From: a virus
IMG/VR virus record: IMGVR_UViG_3300021093_000054
Coordinates: 1 to 64,000 of that record
DNA: 64,000 bases
Reading direction: 5' to 3' (one strand)
A program made the position numbers and the translations under genes. The notes beneath the pieces were generated by a model, which did no database searches, had not been told where the DNA came from, and worked only from the letters and a program-made list of their open reading frames with translations. Shown here one piece after another: positions 8,034-16,958 of the stretch (position 1 is the first letter of the stretch; each line of letters opens with the position of its first letter).

Positions 8034-8064
8034 CAAAGATATAAAAAATTTTCAAATCAAACAA
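8034..8064 (-). promoter_or_regulatory. Host-type promoter (TTG-N20-TATCTTTG)
   Basis: Minus-strand TTG (8064-8062), exact 20-nt spacer, then TATCTTTG (8041-8034), ahead of the gene starting at 8018. Here the 5' leader would be about 10-15 nt rather than absent. Confidence 0.6.
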
Positions 8065-8278
8065 GTTTTATAATTAATTTTCCGGGATTTAAATATTCTT
8101 CCTGGTAGGTCATATTGTAATCAGAAATACATTCTTTAACAATATTTTTCATATGTTCACTGTGACCAGTAATTACCGATATTTCTTTTATTTTTTTTTG
8201 CATATTTTCCCATAGGAATTGATCCAAAATTACTTTTACATCAGAATGTCTAATCCCGTGCAAGTCCAACGAGTTCAT
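8057..8278 (-). CDS. Smr-domain protein, 73 aa
   Basis: Begins MNSLDLHGIRHSDVKVILDQ, the LDxHG opening of the Small MutS-Related domain, with ISVITGHSEHMKNIV in the place of the TGxG-containing loop. Smr domains bind or nick nucleic acids, and stand-alone Smr proteins are known. The ATG at 8278 overlaps the upstream gene by 29 bp; longer starts would run further into it. The family call rests on the two motifs. Confidence 0.7.
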   Translation of the reverse strand: MNSLDLHGIRHSDVKVILDQFLWENMQKKIKEISVITGHSEHMKNIVKECISDYNMTYQEEYLNPGKLIIKLV

Positions 8279-8453
8279 CTTTAAATAGTTCTTTTGTGAA
8301 GAAATTATCTGATGGGTTGTGTTTACCAAGATTATACCTAGTATAGGTACCATCATCAAATGCTATTTTAATCATTAAAAATCCAAGATCAGATACGTAC
8401 AACTTATCCAATTTACCAACACCTTTTGGTGTTTCAATTAAAACATCATTCAT
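8250..8453 (-). CDS. Hypothetical protein, 67 aa, small beta-rich
   Basis: Short protein with alternating strands and Gly turns (IETPKGVGKLDKLYVSD...). Such KOW/SH3-like small proteins are common in phages, but the family is not certain. Coupled by overlap to the Smr gene downstream and the small membrane gene upstream. Confidence 0.55.
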   Translation of the reverse strand: MNDVLIETPKGVGKLDKLYVSDLGFLMIKIAFDDGTYTRYNLGKHNPSDNFFTKELFKDELVGLARD

Positions 8454-8550
8454 CTTTTTTTCCTTTTTTATATCTAATATAAAGTTCTACCGGTATTGCA
8501 AGAATTGCAACAAATAATAATCCAAATAAAATTTTTTCTAATAAAATCAT
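8446..8550 (-). CDS. Very small membrane protein, 34 aa
   Basis: A single hydrophobic helix (ILFGLLFVAILAIPVELYI) followed by RYKKGKKDE. It overlaps the previous stop by 4 bp (ATGA) and the next start by 8 bp, which supports it as a real gene. Confidence 0.5.
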   Translation of the reverse strand: MILLEKILFGLLFVAILAIPVELYIRYKKGKKDE

Positions 8551-8858
8551 AAGTTATATGTTATTGTACCGTTTTCTTCAACCACTTCTAATACACCATC
8601 AGATTCTTCTTCGGTAAGTTTTTCAATTTGTTCTTGTGTCAAATTAACTTTTTCTGGACCCATATACACTTTAAATGGTTGAGTCAATGTTAATTTACTA
8701 TTCGTAATTAAATCAATTATTTGTTCATTACCACATTCAACAATTGAAGGGTATTTACCACCAACTGTTACAACAGCTTTATCACCTACTTCAAGTTTAT
8801 CTAGTGATACTAAATATGGTTTTTCATCAACGATGAATAATTTTACTTTCTTTGTCAT
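8547..8858 (-). CDS. Hypothetical protein, 103 aa
   Basis: Beta-rich N-terminal half (KKVKLFIVDEKPYLVSLDKL) and an acidic, Gln/Glu-rich C-terminus. Soluble. No family recognised. Confidence 0.6.
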   Translation of the reverse strand: MTKKVKLFIVDEKPYLVSLDKLEVGDKAVVTVGGKYPSIVECGNEQIIDLITNSKLTLTQPFKVYMGPEKVNLTQEQIEKLTEEESDGVLEVVEENGTITYNL

Positions 8859-8876
8859 TTCAATCTTTATTTATAT

Positions 8877-9191
8877 TTATAACTTCAAATCGTTTTTTGC
8901 ATTCATAGATATAATATAAGACATTAAATTTTTAACTAAAGTATCAGCATCTATATTTTTATATAATTCCGGATAACGGTCTTGAAGTATTTTATTTTCT
9001 TCATATTCCCTGCAGCTTGAAAGAATATCCGAGAGCATTGATTTTAACATATGTTCTTTATCGTATGAATCTTCAACTTTTCTTTCTAACACTTGTCCCT
9101 CAAGATCTTGTGTATATTCAATAAGTTCTTGTACTTCTGGTTTGTTAAGAAGTCCAGGATTTCTACGAAATAGTTGTTTTATGTTTTTCAA
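8877..9191 (-). CDS. Hypothetical protein, 104 aa, probable TTG start
   Basis: The frame opens with TTG at 9191, whose last bases overlap the upstream TGA stop (TTGA). No ATG occurs in frame for nearly 50 codons, so TTG is the likely start. The product is helical (MKNIKQLFRRNPGLLNKPEV...). Function unknown. Confidence 0.55.
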   Translation of the reverse strand: MKNIKQLFRRNPGLLNKPEVQELIEYTQDLEGQVLERKVEDSYDKEHMLKSMLSDILSSCREYEENKILQDRYPELYKNIDADTLVKNLMSYIISMNAKNDLKL

Positions 9192-9784
9192 GTTAAATAA
9201 TTTAATATTTTTTCTTTTACTCCTAATTGTTTAATACCTTCATTAGATTTTGGTGTTAAAACGAAATTATCGATTGCCCATTCATCTTTCCACGGTTCAC
9301 CAATTTTCCCCATATTCAAATCATCTACAGAAACCCAATGTGTTATTTCAGGGTTATCGTGAAGGTATTGTTTTATTTCAATTGTTCGGGTTTGTTCCAA
9401 TTCCCATCGTGGTGACCATATAAAATTACTATCGTAATCTTTACAATTTTGTATGTTTGGTGTTAGAGCAATTGGTCGTTTGATAATCCCTTGACTCTCG
9501 TAGTAATCACCAAGTTCTTCTAATGTCGCATGAAATTTCCAATCTGAAGATACAACAATTTCACAACCAGTTTCTTCAAGAATTTCATTAAGTATCTTAA
9601 TTGCCTTTTTATCAAAATCATCAAAACGATATTCTACAGGAGCATCTTTTTTATCTTTACTACTATCTGGATTTTCACTACGATATTTCGCCCATTTTTT
9701 TAATCGTCCACCCCAATTGTTTGATAGACATATAACTGAGTCGTTATCAAGGAACAAAATTTTATGATTTTTAGTTTTTTCCAT
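9188..9784 (-). CDS. HAD-fold protein of the RNA-repair-associated (Swiss Army Knife) type
   Basis: A 198-aa protein with a DxD-type HAD motif I (KILFLDNDSVICL, first Asp at 12). It also has GCEIVVSSDWKFH as motif II and HWVSVDDLNMG as the late acidic motif. This pattern resembles the HAD domain found in Swiss Army Knife RNA-repair proteins. With the RNA ligase and P-loop kinase further right it may be part of an RNA-end-repair set. Substrate unknown; the HAD fold is well supported and the subfamily less so. Confidence 0.75.
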   Translation of the reverse strand: MEKTKNHKILFLDNDSVICLSNNWGGRLKKWAKYRSENPDSSKDKKDAPVEYRFDDFDKKAIKILNEILEETGCEIVVSSDWKFHATLEELGDYYESQGIIKRPIALTPNIQNCKDYDSNFIWSPRWELEQTRTIEIKQYLHDNPEITHWVSVDDLNMGKIGEPWKDEWAIDNFVLTPKSNEGIKQLGVKEKILNYLT

Positions 9785-9902
9785 TTTATATGATATTTAT
9801 AGATATAGTAATTGATTAAATGTTTTTACAAAGATAATGAAAAATGAATAAAAAAGAGTATGGTGGTTTTAAGTGGGAAGTTTTTAGATAAAAAATTATT
9901 TT
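9785..9902. other. Short intergenic gap with no gene seen
   Basis: About 118 bp of AT-rich sequence. It holds one -7-like box (CAAAGATA, 9829-9836, minus sense) with no TTG at the right distance, so no promoter is called. Confidence 0.4.
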
Positions 9903-10193
9903 TTAAACCCCAACAAAATCAATACAATCTAAATTGTATTTTTTTTTAACCCAATACTTAACAAAATCATATGTTTCCGAATAGTCTGTGTTTAACATAC
10001 TAAAAATTGGGTCGATTACTTTTTTTGAATTTAAAAATATTTGAAGGTTGGTTTGTTCAACTAGAAAAATTGTTGACTTATCGTCTTTATGGTTTAAAGA
10101 CTTATACTTTCCTTCTCTTGTTGTTTTTATCTCCAAATTACCATAATGTAATTCAAGGAATTTTTCAATACGATTTTTTTCTTTATCTGTCAT
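9903..10193 (-). CDS. Hypothetical protein, 96 aa
   Basis: The ATG at 10193 (MTDKEKNRIEKFLELHYG) is preferred, 11 bp inside the upstream small gene. Mixed alpha/beta, basic. No family recognised. Confidence 0.6.
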   Translation of the reverse strand: MTDKEKNRIEKFLELHYGNLEIKTTREGKYKSLNHKDDKSTIFLVEQTNLQIFLNSKKVIDPIFSMLNTDYSETYDFVKYWVKKKYNLDCIDFVGV

Positions 10194-10293
10194 TTTTATC
10201 AAAAAATGATTCGAATGGATGTTCGCCCATTCTTTTTTTATGTTTAAATTTATAACCAATAAATAATACTGTAAAAATTATTAACAAAATCAT
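10183..10293 (-). CDS. Very small membrane protein, 36 aa
   Basis: An N-terminal hydrophobic helix (MILLIIFTVLFIGYKF) is followed by a basic then polar tail. It overlaps the next start by 11 bp. It belongs to the set of single-helix mini-proteins in this window. Confidence 0.5.
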   Translation of the reverse strand: MILLIIFTVLFIGYKFKHKKRMGEHPFESFFDKNDR

Positions 10294-10321
10294 AGTTTAA
10301 ATATATAAAATTATTTTAAAT

Positions 10322-10354
10322 AAAAAAACCCCAACTTAGTAGTATTGGGGTTTT
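10322..10354 (-). terminator. Rho-independent terminator after the fibre gene
   Basis: Perfect 10-bp stem (AAAACCCCAA 10325-10334 with TTGGGGTTTT 10345-10354), 10-nt loop, and a T-run on the minus strand. It lies 20 bp after the fibre stop. Confidence 0.9.
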
Positions 10355-10373
10355 AATTTTTATTATTTTTTAA

Positions 10374-12581
10374 TTAAGGTACAATAAATAAACCATTTGT
10401 CGCCGGATCTCTCCATACAGCACCTGTTGGTAATCCTGATGCACTTGTTGGCACATTCATAATTGAAAGATTGTTTACAAATGTTGCGCATTGTCTATTT
10501 GTTGTTATATCAGAGCCGACTATAAATGAAAGACAATCATTAACAGAATTGTTTTTACCACCTAAAATACCAGATTTTGATTTTGTAATTTTATTACATT
10601 CACCACCTGAAATAACTGAATGCTGGGCGTAAACAGTGTTTTGGAAACCGTTACCAATTAAATTAAATCCACCATTTAAAGCTGTATTACAATAACCACC
10701 AACAATAACATCAGAACCATTTGTAGTATTATATATACCTGCACCAATAAACGCAAAGGAACCACCTTGATTAGTAGTATTATATATACCACCACCAATA
10801 ATACCATTGTCGGACCTATTTAAATTACTTGAACCCCCTACTATTGCCGCACCACAACCAATTGCTGTGTTTGAGCACCCACCAATAACAGAAGCATGAG
10901 GTCCACTAAGATAGTTAAGTTCTCCACCTAATATTGTTCCAAACCCACCAAGTTCAACATAATTGTTTTTTCCACCAACTACACTTGAAAACGAGCTATA
11001 TACTTTATTAAGGTTACCCCCAACTAATGATGAACACTGTCCTTCTACCGTATTTTTTTCACCACCTAAAATTACATTTGAACCACCGTATGGTGAAATA
11101 GTGTTACAAAAACCACCACCAACTACAGAACATTGTGCTGCTGAAATATTTCTTTCACCACCAACAACTGTTGATGACCAAAGATAACTTAAAAGACAAC
11201 TACCTGCGGTATTATATATACCACCTAGAACACTAGATCTCATACTTAATACTGTGTTATATTCACCAGCACCAATAAATCCATATTTACCAGAAGAAGT
11301 ATTATATTTACCACCAGCTATTGTTGCATAGTTACAACTTGATGTGTTATACCTACCACCACCCATAACACTATAAACCCCAGACGCAAAACTATTATTA
11401 CCAGTTCTTAAAACAGAACAAGTTCCAGAGCCAGCAACCATTACACCAGAACCACCACCAGTGCTAAATCCAGATGCTGTAACTGTAGATCCGTCTGTGT
11501 TTGATAAAGTTAATACACCTGTTCCATTATTATAAGATGCTCCAGTCAAGTAGATATCAGTAAATCCAGTTAAGAATCCAGAGACATTAAATGTATTTCC
11601 AGAGTTTGTTGTAAATGTTGCAACACCGGTATTAGAATCATACGTACCACCAGTTACAGTCATATCAGATGATAAAATACCAAGGTTTACAGTATAATCA
11701 TTTCCATCATTAACAGAAGCCGTTAAATCAAAAGTTCCAGGATTCCAAGTAAGTCCAGTTAAGAAATAATCTGTTCCACCTGTATATAATCCATTAATTG
11801 TTACAGAACCATCTTGTCTATCTAATGTTAATGTTCCATTAGAATATGTTCCACCAGTTACATAAAAATCATCTGTTAAAAACCCAGAAGTATTTAATGT
11901 ATTACCATTAGAATTTGTTAAAGTTAAAACACCAGTTCCATTATTATATGTTAAACCAGAAACAAATACATCTGTTGTTGTAACACCAGTCACAACAAAA
12001 CCAGAAGAATCTAAACCTAAATTAATCACAGCACTACCAGAACCAACATTTCTAATGTTAAGATTTGGAACATAAGCAGTATCTGGAGCTGAGGCTACAA
12101 TATTTGACCCAGCAAGAACTGATGAACAATTACCAGTAACTTTATTATTAAAACCTCCCAATACAGAACCATATGTACTAATTACTGTATTTGATTTACC
12201 ACCACCAACAGTTGAGTAATTACCTATAGAATCATTTGATTCTCCACCTAAAATTGATGAATATGTACCAAAAGCACTATGACAAAGTCCTCCACCAATT
12301 GTTGAGTAATCACCACTTGGGTTCATTCTGTTAAATCTACCACCACCTATAAAACCTCCATAAGAAAGTATTGTGTTTCCACCACCTCCGGCTACGGTTG
12401 AATATACGGTATTACCACTTATTGTGTTTTGGTATCCGCCACCAATTGTTGTGTATGTTTGTCTTGCATTATTTCCTCTACCACCAGAAACTGTTGCATA
12501 ATTAGCTGGAGCTGTATTACAATTTCCTTGTCTCACTGTTGAAGTTGAAAACCCAGGATTGTCAATGATTACATAAGCCAT
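10374..12581 (-). CDS. Tail fibre or adhesin with YadA-head-like repeats
   Basis: A 735-aa extracellular-type protein with no Lys-rich or hydrophobic segments. Residues of about 15-165 and 390-700 consist of many short repeats of the type S-x-x-x-GGG-x-x-N-T, the signature of the left-handed beta-roll of trimeric autotransporter (YadA) heads. A central part (about 185-390) repeats YNNGTGVLTLTNSNGNT-like units separated by SGF. The C-terminus (LPTGAVWRDPATNGLFIVP) resembles ends of phage fibre proteins. Probably a trimeric receptor-binding fibre. It stands alone between two terminators with a TATTTATA box 38 bp upstream, as expected for a late gene. Confidence 0.85.
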   Translation of the reverse strand: MAYVIIDNPGFSTSTVRQGNCNTAPANYATVSGGRGNNARQTYTTIGGGYQNTISGNTVYSTVAGGGGNTILSYGGFIGGGRFNRMNPSGDYSTIGGGLCHSAFGTYSSILGGESNDSIGNYSTVGGGKSNTVISTYGSVLGGFNNKVTGNCSSVLAGSNIVASAPDTAYVPNLNIRNVGSGSAVINLGLDSSGFVVTGVTTTDVFVSGLTYNNGTGVLTLTNSNGNTLNTSGFLTDDFYVTGGTYSNGTLTLDRQDGSVTINGLYTGGTDYFLTGLTWNPGTFDLTASVNDGNDYTVNLGILSSDMTVTGGTYDSNTGVATFTTNSGNTFNVSGFLTGFTDIYLTGASYNNGTGVLTLSNTDGSTVTASGFSTGGGSGVMVAGSGTCSVLRTGNNSFASGVYSVMGGGRYNTSSCNYATIAGGKYNTSSGKYGFIGAGEYNTVLSMRSSVLGGIYNTAGSCLLSYLWSSTVVGGERNISAAQCSVVGGGFCNTISPYGGSNVILGGEKNTVEGQCSSLVGGNLNKVYSSFSSVVGGKNNYVELGGFGTILGGELNYLSGPHASVIGGCSNTAIGCGAAIVGGSSNLNRSDNGIIGGGIYNTTNQGGSFAFIGAGIYNTTNGSDVIVGGYCNTALNGGFNLIGNGFQNTVYAQHSVISGGECNKITKSKSGILGGKNNSVNDCLSFIVGSDITTNRQCATFVNNLSIMNVPTSASGLPTGAVWRDPATNGLFIVP

Positions 12582-12618
12582 TTTTAATTGTTTTTTTTTT
12601 ATTTATTATTTACTTTTA

Positions 12619-12626
12619 TATAAATA
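12619..12626 (-). promoter_or_regulatory. Candidate late-promoter box TATTTATA
   Basis: TATTTATA in the sense of the fibre gene, preceded by G as at several other candidate late genes. Part of the recurring motif discussed in the findings. Confidence 0.45.
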
Positions 12627-12646
12627 CATTAAAACAAATTAAAAAC

Positions 12647-12681
12647 AAAAAAACCCCAAAACTTTTTTAGAGTCTTAGGGT
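12647..12681 (-). terminator. Rho-independent terminator upstream of the fibre gene
   Basis: On the minus strand ACCCTAAGACT pairs with AGTTTTGGGGT (11 bp including G-U pairs) around a 7-nt loop and is followed by a T-rich run. It would end transcripts arriving from the right. Confidence 0.75.
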
Positions 12682-12689
12682 TAAGAGTA

Positions 12690-12835
12690 AATTAGATGTT
12701 GTGTGATTCGAGAATTTGAGTTTTAAGTTTTGACTTACTTAAATGTTGAACGCTTGATTTTTAACTTTTGAATGCGGTATCAAATCTAACCATCGATTCT
12801 TGCAAGTTGTAGATTGAAAATCACAAACATTCTAA
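12690..12835. other. Non-coding gap, no gene seen
   Basis: About 150 bp without an open frame of use. It contains an imperfect inverted repeat (AATCTA...TAGATT around CTTGCAAG near 12800) that could be a 3' UTR structure of the gene to the right. No consensus promoter found. Confidence 0.4.
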
Positions 12836-13300
12836 TTACTCAGCTATTTGGTCTTCGTAAGGTTCCAAATATGTTACCGAATTATGATAATCCAGTTCGT
12901 CTTGTAATTGTTCAATTCTCGATTCCAAGAATTTAACTTCATTATCCCTTTCTACGGCAGTAATTTCACTTACTTTTACTGTTTGAGTTTCATTTCTTCT
13001 TGAATAATAATCCTCTGAAACACCATTTGTACAATCTAATGCTTTTAAATTTTTAACAACTGATTTTAATTCAGACATTAAAAAGATTTTATCATAAAAA
13101 ATAGTGTTTGCTTGATGAATTTGTGTTTTAAGTGCTGTCAACTCATCAACTTTTGTGTAAATTGTCGCAAGAGTTTCTTTTGTTGAATAATCTCTTTGAT
13201 TTCCTTCGATTACTGAATTGTTCTTATGTAATCTAACCATTAGTTCATTTACTTCGTGAACTAACTTGTTTTTTAATTTTAATGCTTGTTTTACTGTCAT
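12836..13300 (-). CDS. Coiled-coil protein, 154 aa (DIP1984-like pattern)
   Basis: Mostly helical. A first coiled segment (LKLKNKLVHEVNELMVRLHK) and a central TKVDELTALKTQIHQANTIF are followed by a second coiled segment (VKFLESRIEQLQDELDYHN). The arrangement recalls the DIP1984 family of uncharacterised proteins found in phages and bacteria, but I cannot confirm it. Cytoplasmic, function unknown. Confidence 0.6.
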   Translation of the reverse strand: MTVKQALKLKNKLVHEVNELMVRLHKNNSVIEGNQRDYSTKETLATIYTKVDELTALKTQIHQANTIFYDKIFLMSELKSVVKNLKALDCTNGVSEDYYSRRNETQTVKVSEITAVERDNEVKFLESRIEQLQDELDYHNSVTYLEPYEDQIAE

Positions 13301-13339
13301 AACTTATTTTTTTGTGTTAAAATTATATTATATATTTTT

Positions 13340-13660
13340 TTAATAGTCAACATCTTCTGTCAAACAAATTTCGGTTTTTGCTAAATCACTATAAACCCAA
13401 ATTTCATATCCTAAACCGCCAGTACCTTTAAACTTATATTCAAAATTACCATACATACCATAAACACCATAAATGTGTCCCATCCATTCGTTGAGTACTT
13501 TGCTTTCTTTTGAATGAATTGTAAAAGTCATTGGTTTAAATCCATCGTCACCTAAATCTTGTTTTGCTTCTTGTATTGGTTTTGGGTTATTTCTTACCTT
13601 TTCACCCTTATCAATAATTCGTTCTCGCATTTTGTTTAATCTTTCAATTTCTCTTTCCAT
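13340..13660 (-). CDS. Hypothetical protein, 106 aa
   Basis: Charged helical N-terminus (MEREIERLNKMRERIIDKG) then a Gly/Tyr-rich beta region (MGHIYGVYGMYGNFEYKFKG). No family recognised. Confidence 0.6.
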   Translation of the reverse strand: MEREIERLNKMRERIIDKGEKVRNNPKPIQEAKQDLGDDGFKPMTFTIHSKESKVLNEWMGHIYGVYGMYGNFEYKFKGTGGLGYEIWVYSDLAKTEICLTEDVDY

Positions 13661-13669
13661 TTCAAAATT

Positions 13670-14221
13670 TTAATTATTATTTTTTATGATTTCAGTAACC
13701 TTTAATGACCAAGGATCAAAAAAGGTATCTGTGTTACATATTTCAATTGTGTTTGTAAGAGCATTAAAATAAATGTCTCCATTTTTAATTGGTTCCATTA
13801 ATTTTTTAAGATATCTTTTACCTTCGTATTCAACATACAATCTTTCGTCCCTATGTTCATCACATAATGTATAAATCCAACCATTGATTGTATGTTGTTC
13901 TCCAGGTTCTCCACAAACTTCACAAACCTGGAATGTTTCTTTTTCTGCTTCAATAACAAAGTGAAATCCGTTTTTAGGTAGATTATCCAAAAATATACTC
14001 ATACCTCCAAACTTTTCTTTTACATTAACAAAACTTTTATCCCAACCAAGTGCAATTAACGTTTCAAATAATCTTTGGACAATACCCAACCAACCGTTAC
14101 CAATATTAAATTCATTTCTTTTAAGTATTGGTCCTTTATCAATTCTATATGATCTTTGTAGTCCTCCAATTTTTTCAAGAAAACTTTCAAACTCTTTGTC
14201 TGTTCTATGATTATTGTTCAT
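13670..14221 (-). CDS. Hypothetical zinc-binding protein, 183 aa
   Basis: Contains VCEVCGEPG and YTLCDEHRDER at about residues 100-130, a CxxC...CxxH arrangement that should bind zinc. Residues around GNGWLGIVQRLFETLIALGW recall a small conserved domain seen in other phage proteins. The ATG at 14221 is chosen; 14233 is possible and the longest frame opens with TTG. Role unknown. Confidence 0.6.
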   Translation of the reverse strand: MNNNHRTDKEFESFLEKIGGLQRSYRIDKGPILKRNEFNIGNGWLGIVQRLFETLIALGWDKSFVNVKEKFGGMSIFLDNLPKNGFHFVIEAEKETFQVCEVCGEPGEQHTINGWIYTLCDEHRDERLYVEYEGKRYLKKLMEPIKNGDIYFNALTNTIEICNTDTFFDPWSLKVTEIIKNNN

Positions 14222-14648
14222 TCTTATTCCCATTCTTTTTTCTTTCTTGTCTAACAATAGTTAATGTATTTGATAGTGTCCAGTAAGATTCCCAGAACCC
14301 ACCTCTATCATCAAGGAAGATGTTTGCATATAACTTTCCATTAATACCATAAGGTCTATCCCATTCTGGGTGCATTTCATTTATTCCGTGGACTTCAATA
14401 CCTAAAGTTTCAACTTGTTCTTTTGCATTTTGTAATTGGTCCTTACTTCTTGCTGTGTTTATCAAAAAGTATATTCCTTGTTCTTGACATTCCAAAATCA
14501 AATCAACCATTTTTTTACAGTTTTCTTTGATTTCTTCATTATAAGGAATGATTGTATCGTCAAGGTCACAGGCAATTATTATCTTACCGTTTTTCAACCA
14601 TTCCTTAGCTAATCTGTTTGTATAAAAATTTGCGTGATGTCTAATCAT
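14211..14648 (-). CDS. HAD-superfamily hydrolase, 145 aa
   Basis: Motif I IIACDLDDTIIPYN (DxDDT) near residue 28, a motif II-like YFLINTARS, and the terminal acidic motif ANIFLDDRGG. All are in HAD order, with a minimal cap. Such small HADs act as phosphatases on nucleotides or sugar phosphates. Specificity unknown. Overlaps the next gene by 11 bp. Confidence 0.8.
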   Translation of the reverse strand: MIRHHANFYTNRLAKEWLKNGKIIIACDLDDTIIPYNEEIKENCKKMVDLILECQEQGIYFLINTARSKDQLQNAKEQVETLGIEVHGINEMHPEWDRPYGINGKLYANIFLDDRGGFWESYWTLSNTLTIVRQERKKNGNKNEQ

Positions 14649-14654
14649 AATTTA

Positions 14655-15683
14655 TTAATTCCCAAATCCTACTTTACCTAAACCTTTAATTGTTGGTGTT
14701 TTTTTCAATCCTTCAAGGTTATCTATTGTTTCTTCAAAAGTTCTACCCATAACAATAACTGAAATTACAACTTCTTTTAAATGTGACAAAGACATTCCTT
14801 CAGTTTTTTTAATCCATTCTTCAATATCAATACCTTTTAAATCTTCTTCGCTTAATTTGTGTTGGATGTATGCTCTTCTGATGTCTCCATTCGGAAGTTC
14901 CACCTTATATCTTCTATCAAAACGAGATGGTCTATTGGTAATCCTTTCCTGTAATTTTTCTGGGTAGTTTGTTGTTGCAATATAAACAACACCTTCAATT
15001 TGTTTTACACCATCAAGGATATTTAATAATCTTGCAGTTTGATGTCTACCTTCACCCGCAAGTGAATCAATGTCTTCTAATAGAACAATAAGTGGTCTAT
15101 TAGGTTCAATTTTTCTAAATGTTCCAATAAATGATGTAAACATTTCAACATCTTCTTCATTTTTGATATTAATTACAATACCGTCTTTTTCAATAATTTG
15201 TTGTGATATTAGTTGGATTATCCCTGATTTACCACATCCAGGTTCACCATACATCAAAATACCTCTTTTGTGGATATAGTTATATTTTTTATAGTTGTCG
15301 GCTCTATTCCAAAAATTATCAATGTCTTTTAAAATGTCAGTAATTTCATATGACGGTAAACGGTACAATTCGTCAGTTTTGAATGGTTGTTTTTTTACGG
15401 TATATGTTGATAGGCTACTATTCCAACCTATTTCATATACACCCGCGGGAACTTTTGGTACTGTTGGGTATGCTGGTGCATATTCATTATTTTTTAAACT
15501 ACTCCAACAAGAAGGAACATCTTTGTCAACTGTTTGTTCCTCTTCCTTATCTATCACTCTACCAACAACAGGTTCATCCATTCTTTCATCATCAGTATAT
15601 TCTACAGTTTCTTCAATATATTCTTCACTCATTTTATTTCTTTTTAGAATTTCTTTTAATTCTCTTTTCCAGTTTCGTTCCAT
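14655..15683 (-). CDS. AAA+ ATPase (BCS1/FtsH-like module)
   Basis: About 342 aa. A Glu-rich N-terminal region precedes one AAA+ domain. It shows Walker A MYGEPGCGKSGIIQLI, Walker B LIVLLEDIDSLAG, sensor-1-like YIATTNYPEKL and an arginine-finger region RPSRFDRRYKVELP. Likely remodels a protein complex using ATP; the substrate is not evident. ATG 15683 overlaps the upstream gene by 28 bp. ATG 15632 is an alternative start that avoids overlap, and 15701 is TTG. Confidence 0.88.
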   Translation of the reverse strand: MERNWKRELKEILKRNKMSEEYIEETVEYTDDERMDEPVVGRVIDKEEEQTVDKDVPSCWSSLKNNEYAPAYPTVPKVPAGVYEIGWNSSLSTYTVKKQPFKTDELYRLPSYEITDILKDIDNFWNRADNYKKYNYIHKRGILMYGEPGCGKSGIIQLISQQIIEKDGIVINIKNEEDVEMFTSFIGTFRKIEPNRPLIVLLEDIDSLAGEGRHQTARLLNILDGVKQIEGVVYIATTNYPEKLQERITNRPSRFDRRYKVELPNGDIRRAYIQHKLSEEDLKGIDIEEWIKKTEGMSLSHLKEVVISVIVMGRTFEETIDNLEGLKKTPTIKGLGKVGFGN

Positions 15684-15856
15684 TGTTCTATTTTTTCCCA
15701 ATCTTCTTTTCTTGTGGCCACTGTAATCCCATCAATATTAAAGAATACTTCATCTGTAAAAATCCTTGGATTACTTATTTTGTTTGGGTCTACATTTATT
15801 TTATCGTAGTAGGTTCCTTCATTCGCAAACCTAACATAGATTTCAACCTTGTTCAT
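15656..15856 (-). CDS. Hypothetical protein, 66 aa
   Basis: Small acidic protein (MNKVEIYVRFANEGTYYDKI...). It overlaps the WC-family gene upstream by 14 bp and the AAA+ gene downstream. No family recognised. Confidence 0.55.
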   Translation of the reverse strand: MNKVEIYVRFANEGTYYDKINVDPNKISNPRIFTDEVFFNIDGITVATRKEDWEKIEQWNETGKEN

Positions 15857-16958
15857 TTTCCTGTTGAATTAAGTGTTCTACAATTTGTTTTTCTAATTCT
15901 TCTTTACGGATTTCTAGTCGTAGTTTTAAATCTTCCAAATATTCTTCAGTATTTTCGTCCATAACTGGAACTTCGTCTTTTCCGTGCGGTTCAAGAACAG
16001 GCATTGGTATAATACGACCACGTCTTCTCAAACGTTGAGCCGGTGCCAATCTTGGTAATTCATCACTAACCGTAATTTTTTCTTCAGCTAGTTGTGAATC
16101 TTCTGGTAATGGTCCGTTGTGTCTTCTCATTTCATTTTTTTCATCTTCGGAAAATAATCTATAATTTGGAATTGTAGTTGGTGATTTTGAATCACATTCC
16201 ATTAGAATTATTTGCAGGATGTTCATTGGAAGACCGGTTTGTATTGTATCAATTTGTTTATCTTCCTGGTTATATGTTTTAAAAGCATAATCTTCGTGAT
16301 TATTTTCAAGTTCATATTGGTTCGGAAAATATTTATAAAATGCAAACTTTTTATTTTGTTTTTTATCAATAAGATAGATTAAAATTCCTTTTGAATGGTT
16401 ATAAAAATATGCAGAATCATTAACCATTGCAGTACACCATTTTGTTTGATAACCGTATGAACAAGATGCAGCATAAGTTAGTGGTTTAAAAATCATATAA
16501 TTATCGTCTTCAAAAATCTTATGAATTTCTTTTTTTGATTTTTTAAACATTTCACGATTCTTTGCCTCAAATAGCTGTTCTTCCAACATATCCCAGGAAT
16601 CATATTTACTAATATCTTTTTCAATGATAACACCTTTTTCCATTAGTTCTGTGAACTCAATAAATCTTTGCATTTTATTCCAAGAAAATATAAAGTCACA
16701 AAAAAAATTTCTTGACAACATATTTTCGAAAGAATCCATTGGTACTGTTTTTTCAATTGGGCTTTGGTGAATTGAGTCTGATTTTATTGGTCGAAAACTA
16801 TCTTGTTCTGATTGCCAATATTCAATTCTTTCATTCAACATTTTAACCAAAAACTGTGAATATTTTTTGGTGTTTGTTGTGTCAAATTTTGCCAACATAT
16901 TGGCAATTGTTAGATTTAAAATCTCATTTTCTTTTTTTAATTTCTTAATTCCCATCAT
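15843..16958 (-). CDS. WC-motif family protein, copy 1 of 3 in the window
   Basis: A 371-aa protein of unknown function. It shares a core with the products at 22089-23045 and 34739-36709: an acidic IFEDDNYMIFKPLTYAAS stretch, an invariant TKWCTA motif near residue 170, then aromatic residues and a LIYLIDKKQNKKFAFYK beta segment. With 22089-23045 it also shares an N-terminal helical part ending in KYSQFLVKMLNE. The C-terminus is Pro/Arg- then Glu-rich (LAPAQRLRRRGRIIPMPVL). The conserved Trp-Cys and His/Asp could form a catalytic or binding site. Paralogy is inferred by eye. Confidence 0.7.
   Translation of the reverse strand: MMGIKKLKKENEILNLTIANMLAKFDTTNTKKYSQFLVKMLNERIEYWQSEQDSFRPIKSDSIHQSPIEKTVPMDSFENMLSRNFFCDFIFSWNKMQRFIEFTELMEKGVIIEKDISKYDSWDMLEEQLFEAKNREMFKKSKKEIHKIFEDDNYMIFKPLTYAASCSYGYQTKWCTAMVNDSAYFYNHSKGILIYLIDKKQNKKFAFYKYFPNQYELENNHEDYAFKTYNQEDKQIDTIQTGLPMNILQIILMECDSKSPTTIPNYRLFSEDEKNEMRRHNGPLPEDSQLAEEKITVSDELPRLAPAQRLRRRGRIIPMPVLEPHGKDEVPVMDENTEEYLEDLKLRLEIRKEELEKQIVEHLIQQENEQG

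Noticed and set aside
9829-9836. Host-type promoter at the box CAAAGATA
   Set aside because: No TTG at 19-21 nt spacing on the minus strand and no start codon at the usual distance.
15295-15964. Long plus-strand open frames opposite the AAA+ and WC-family genes
   Set aside because: They are antisense shadows of conserved minus-strand genes, with composition typical of reversed AT-rich codons (Phe, Leu, Ser runs) and no motifs.
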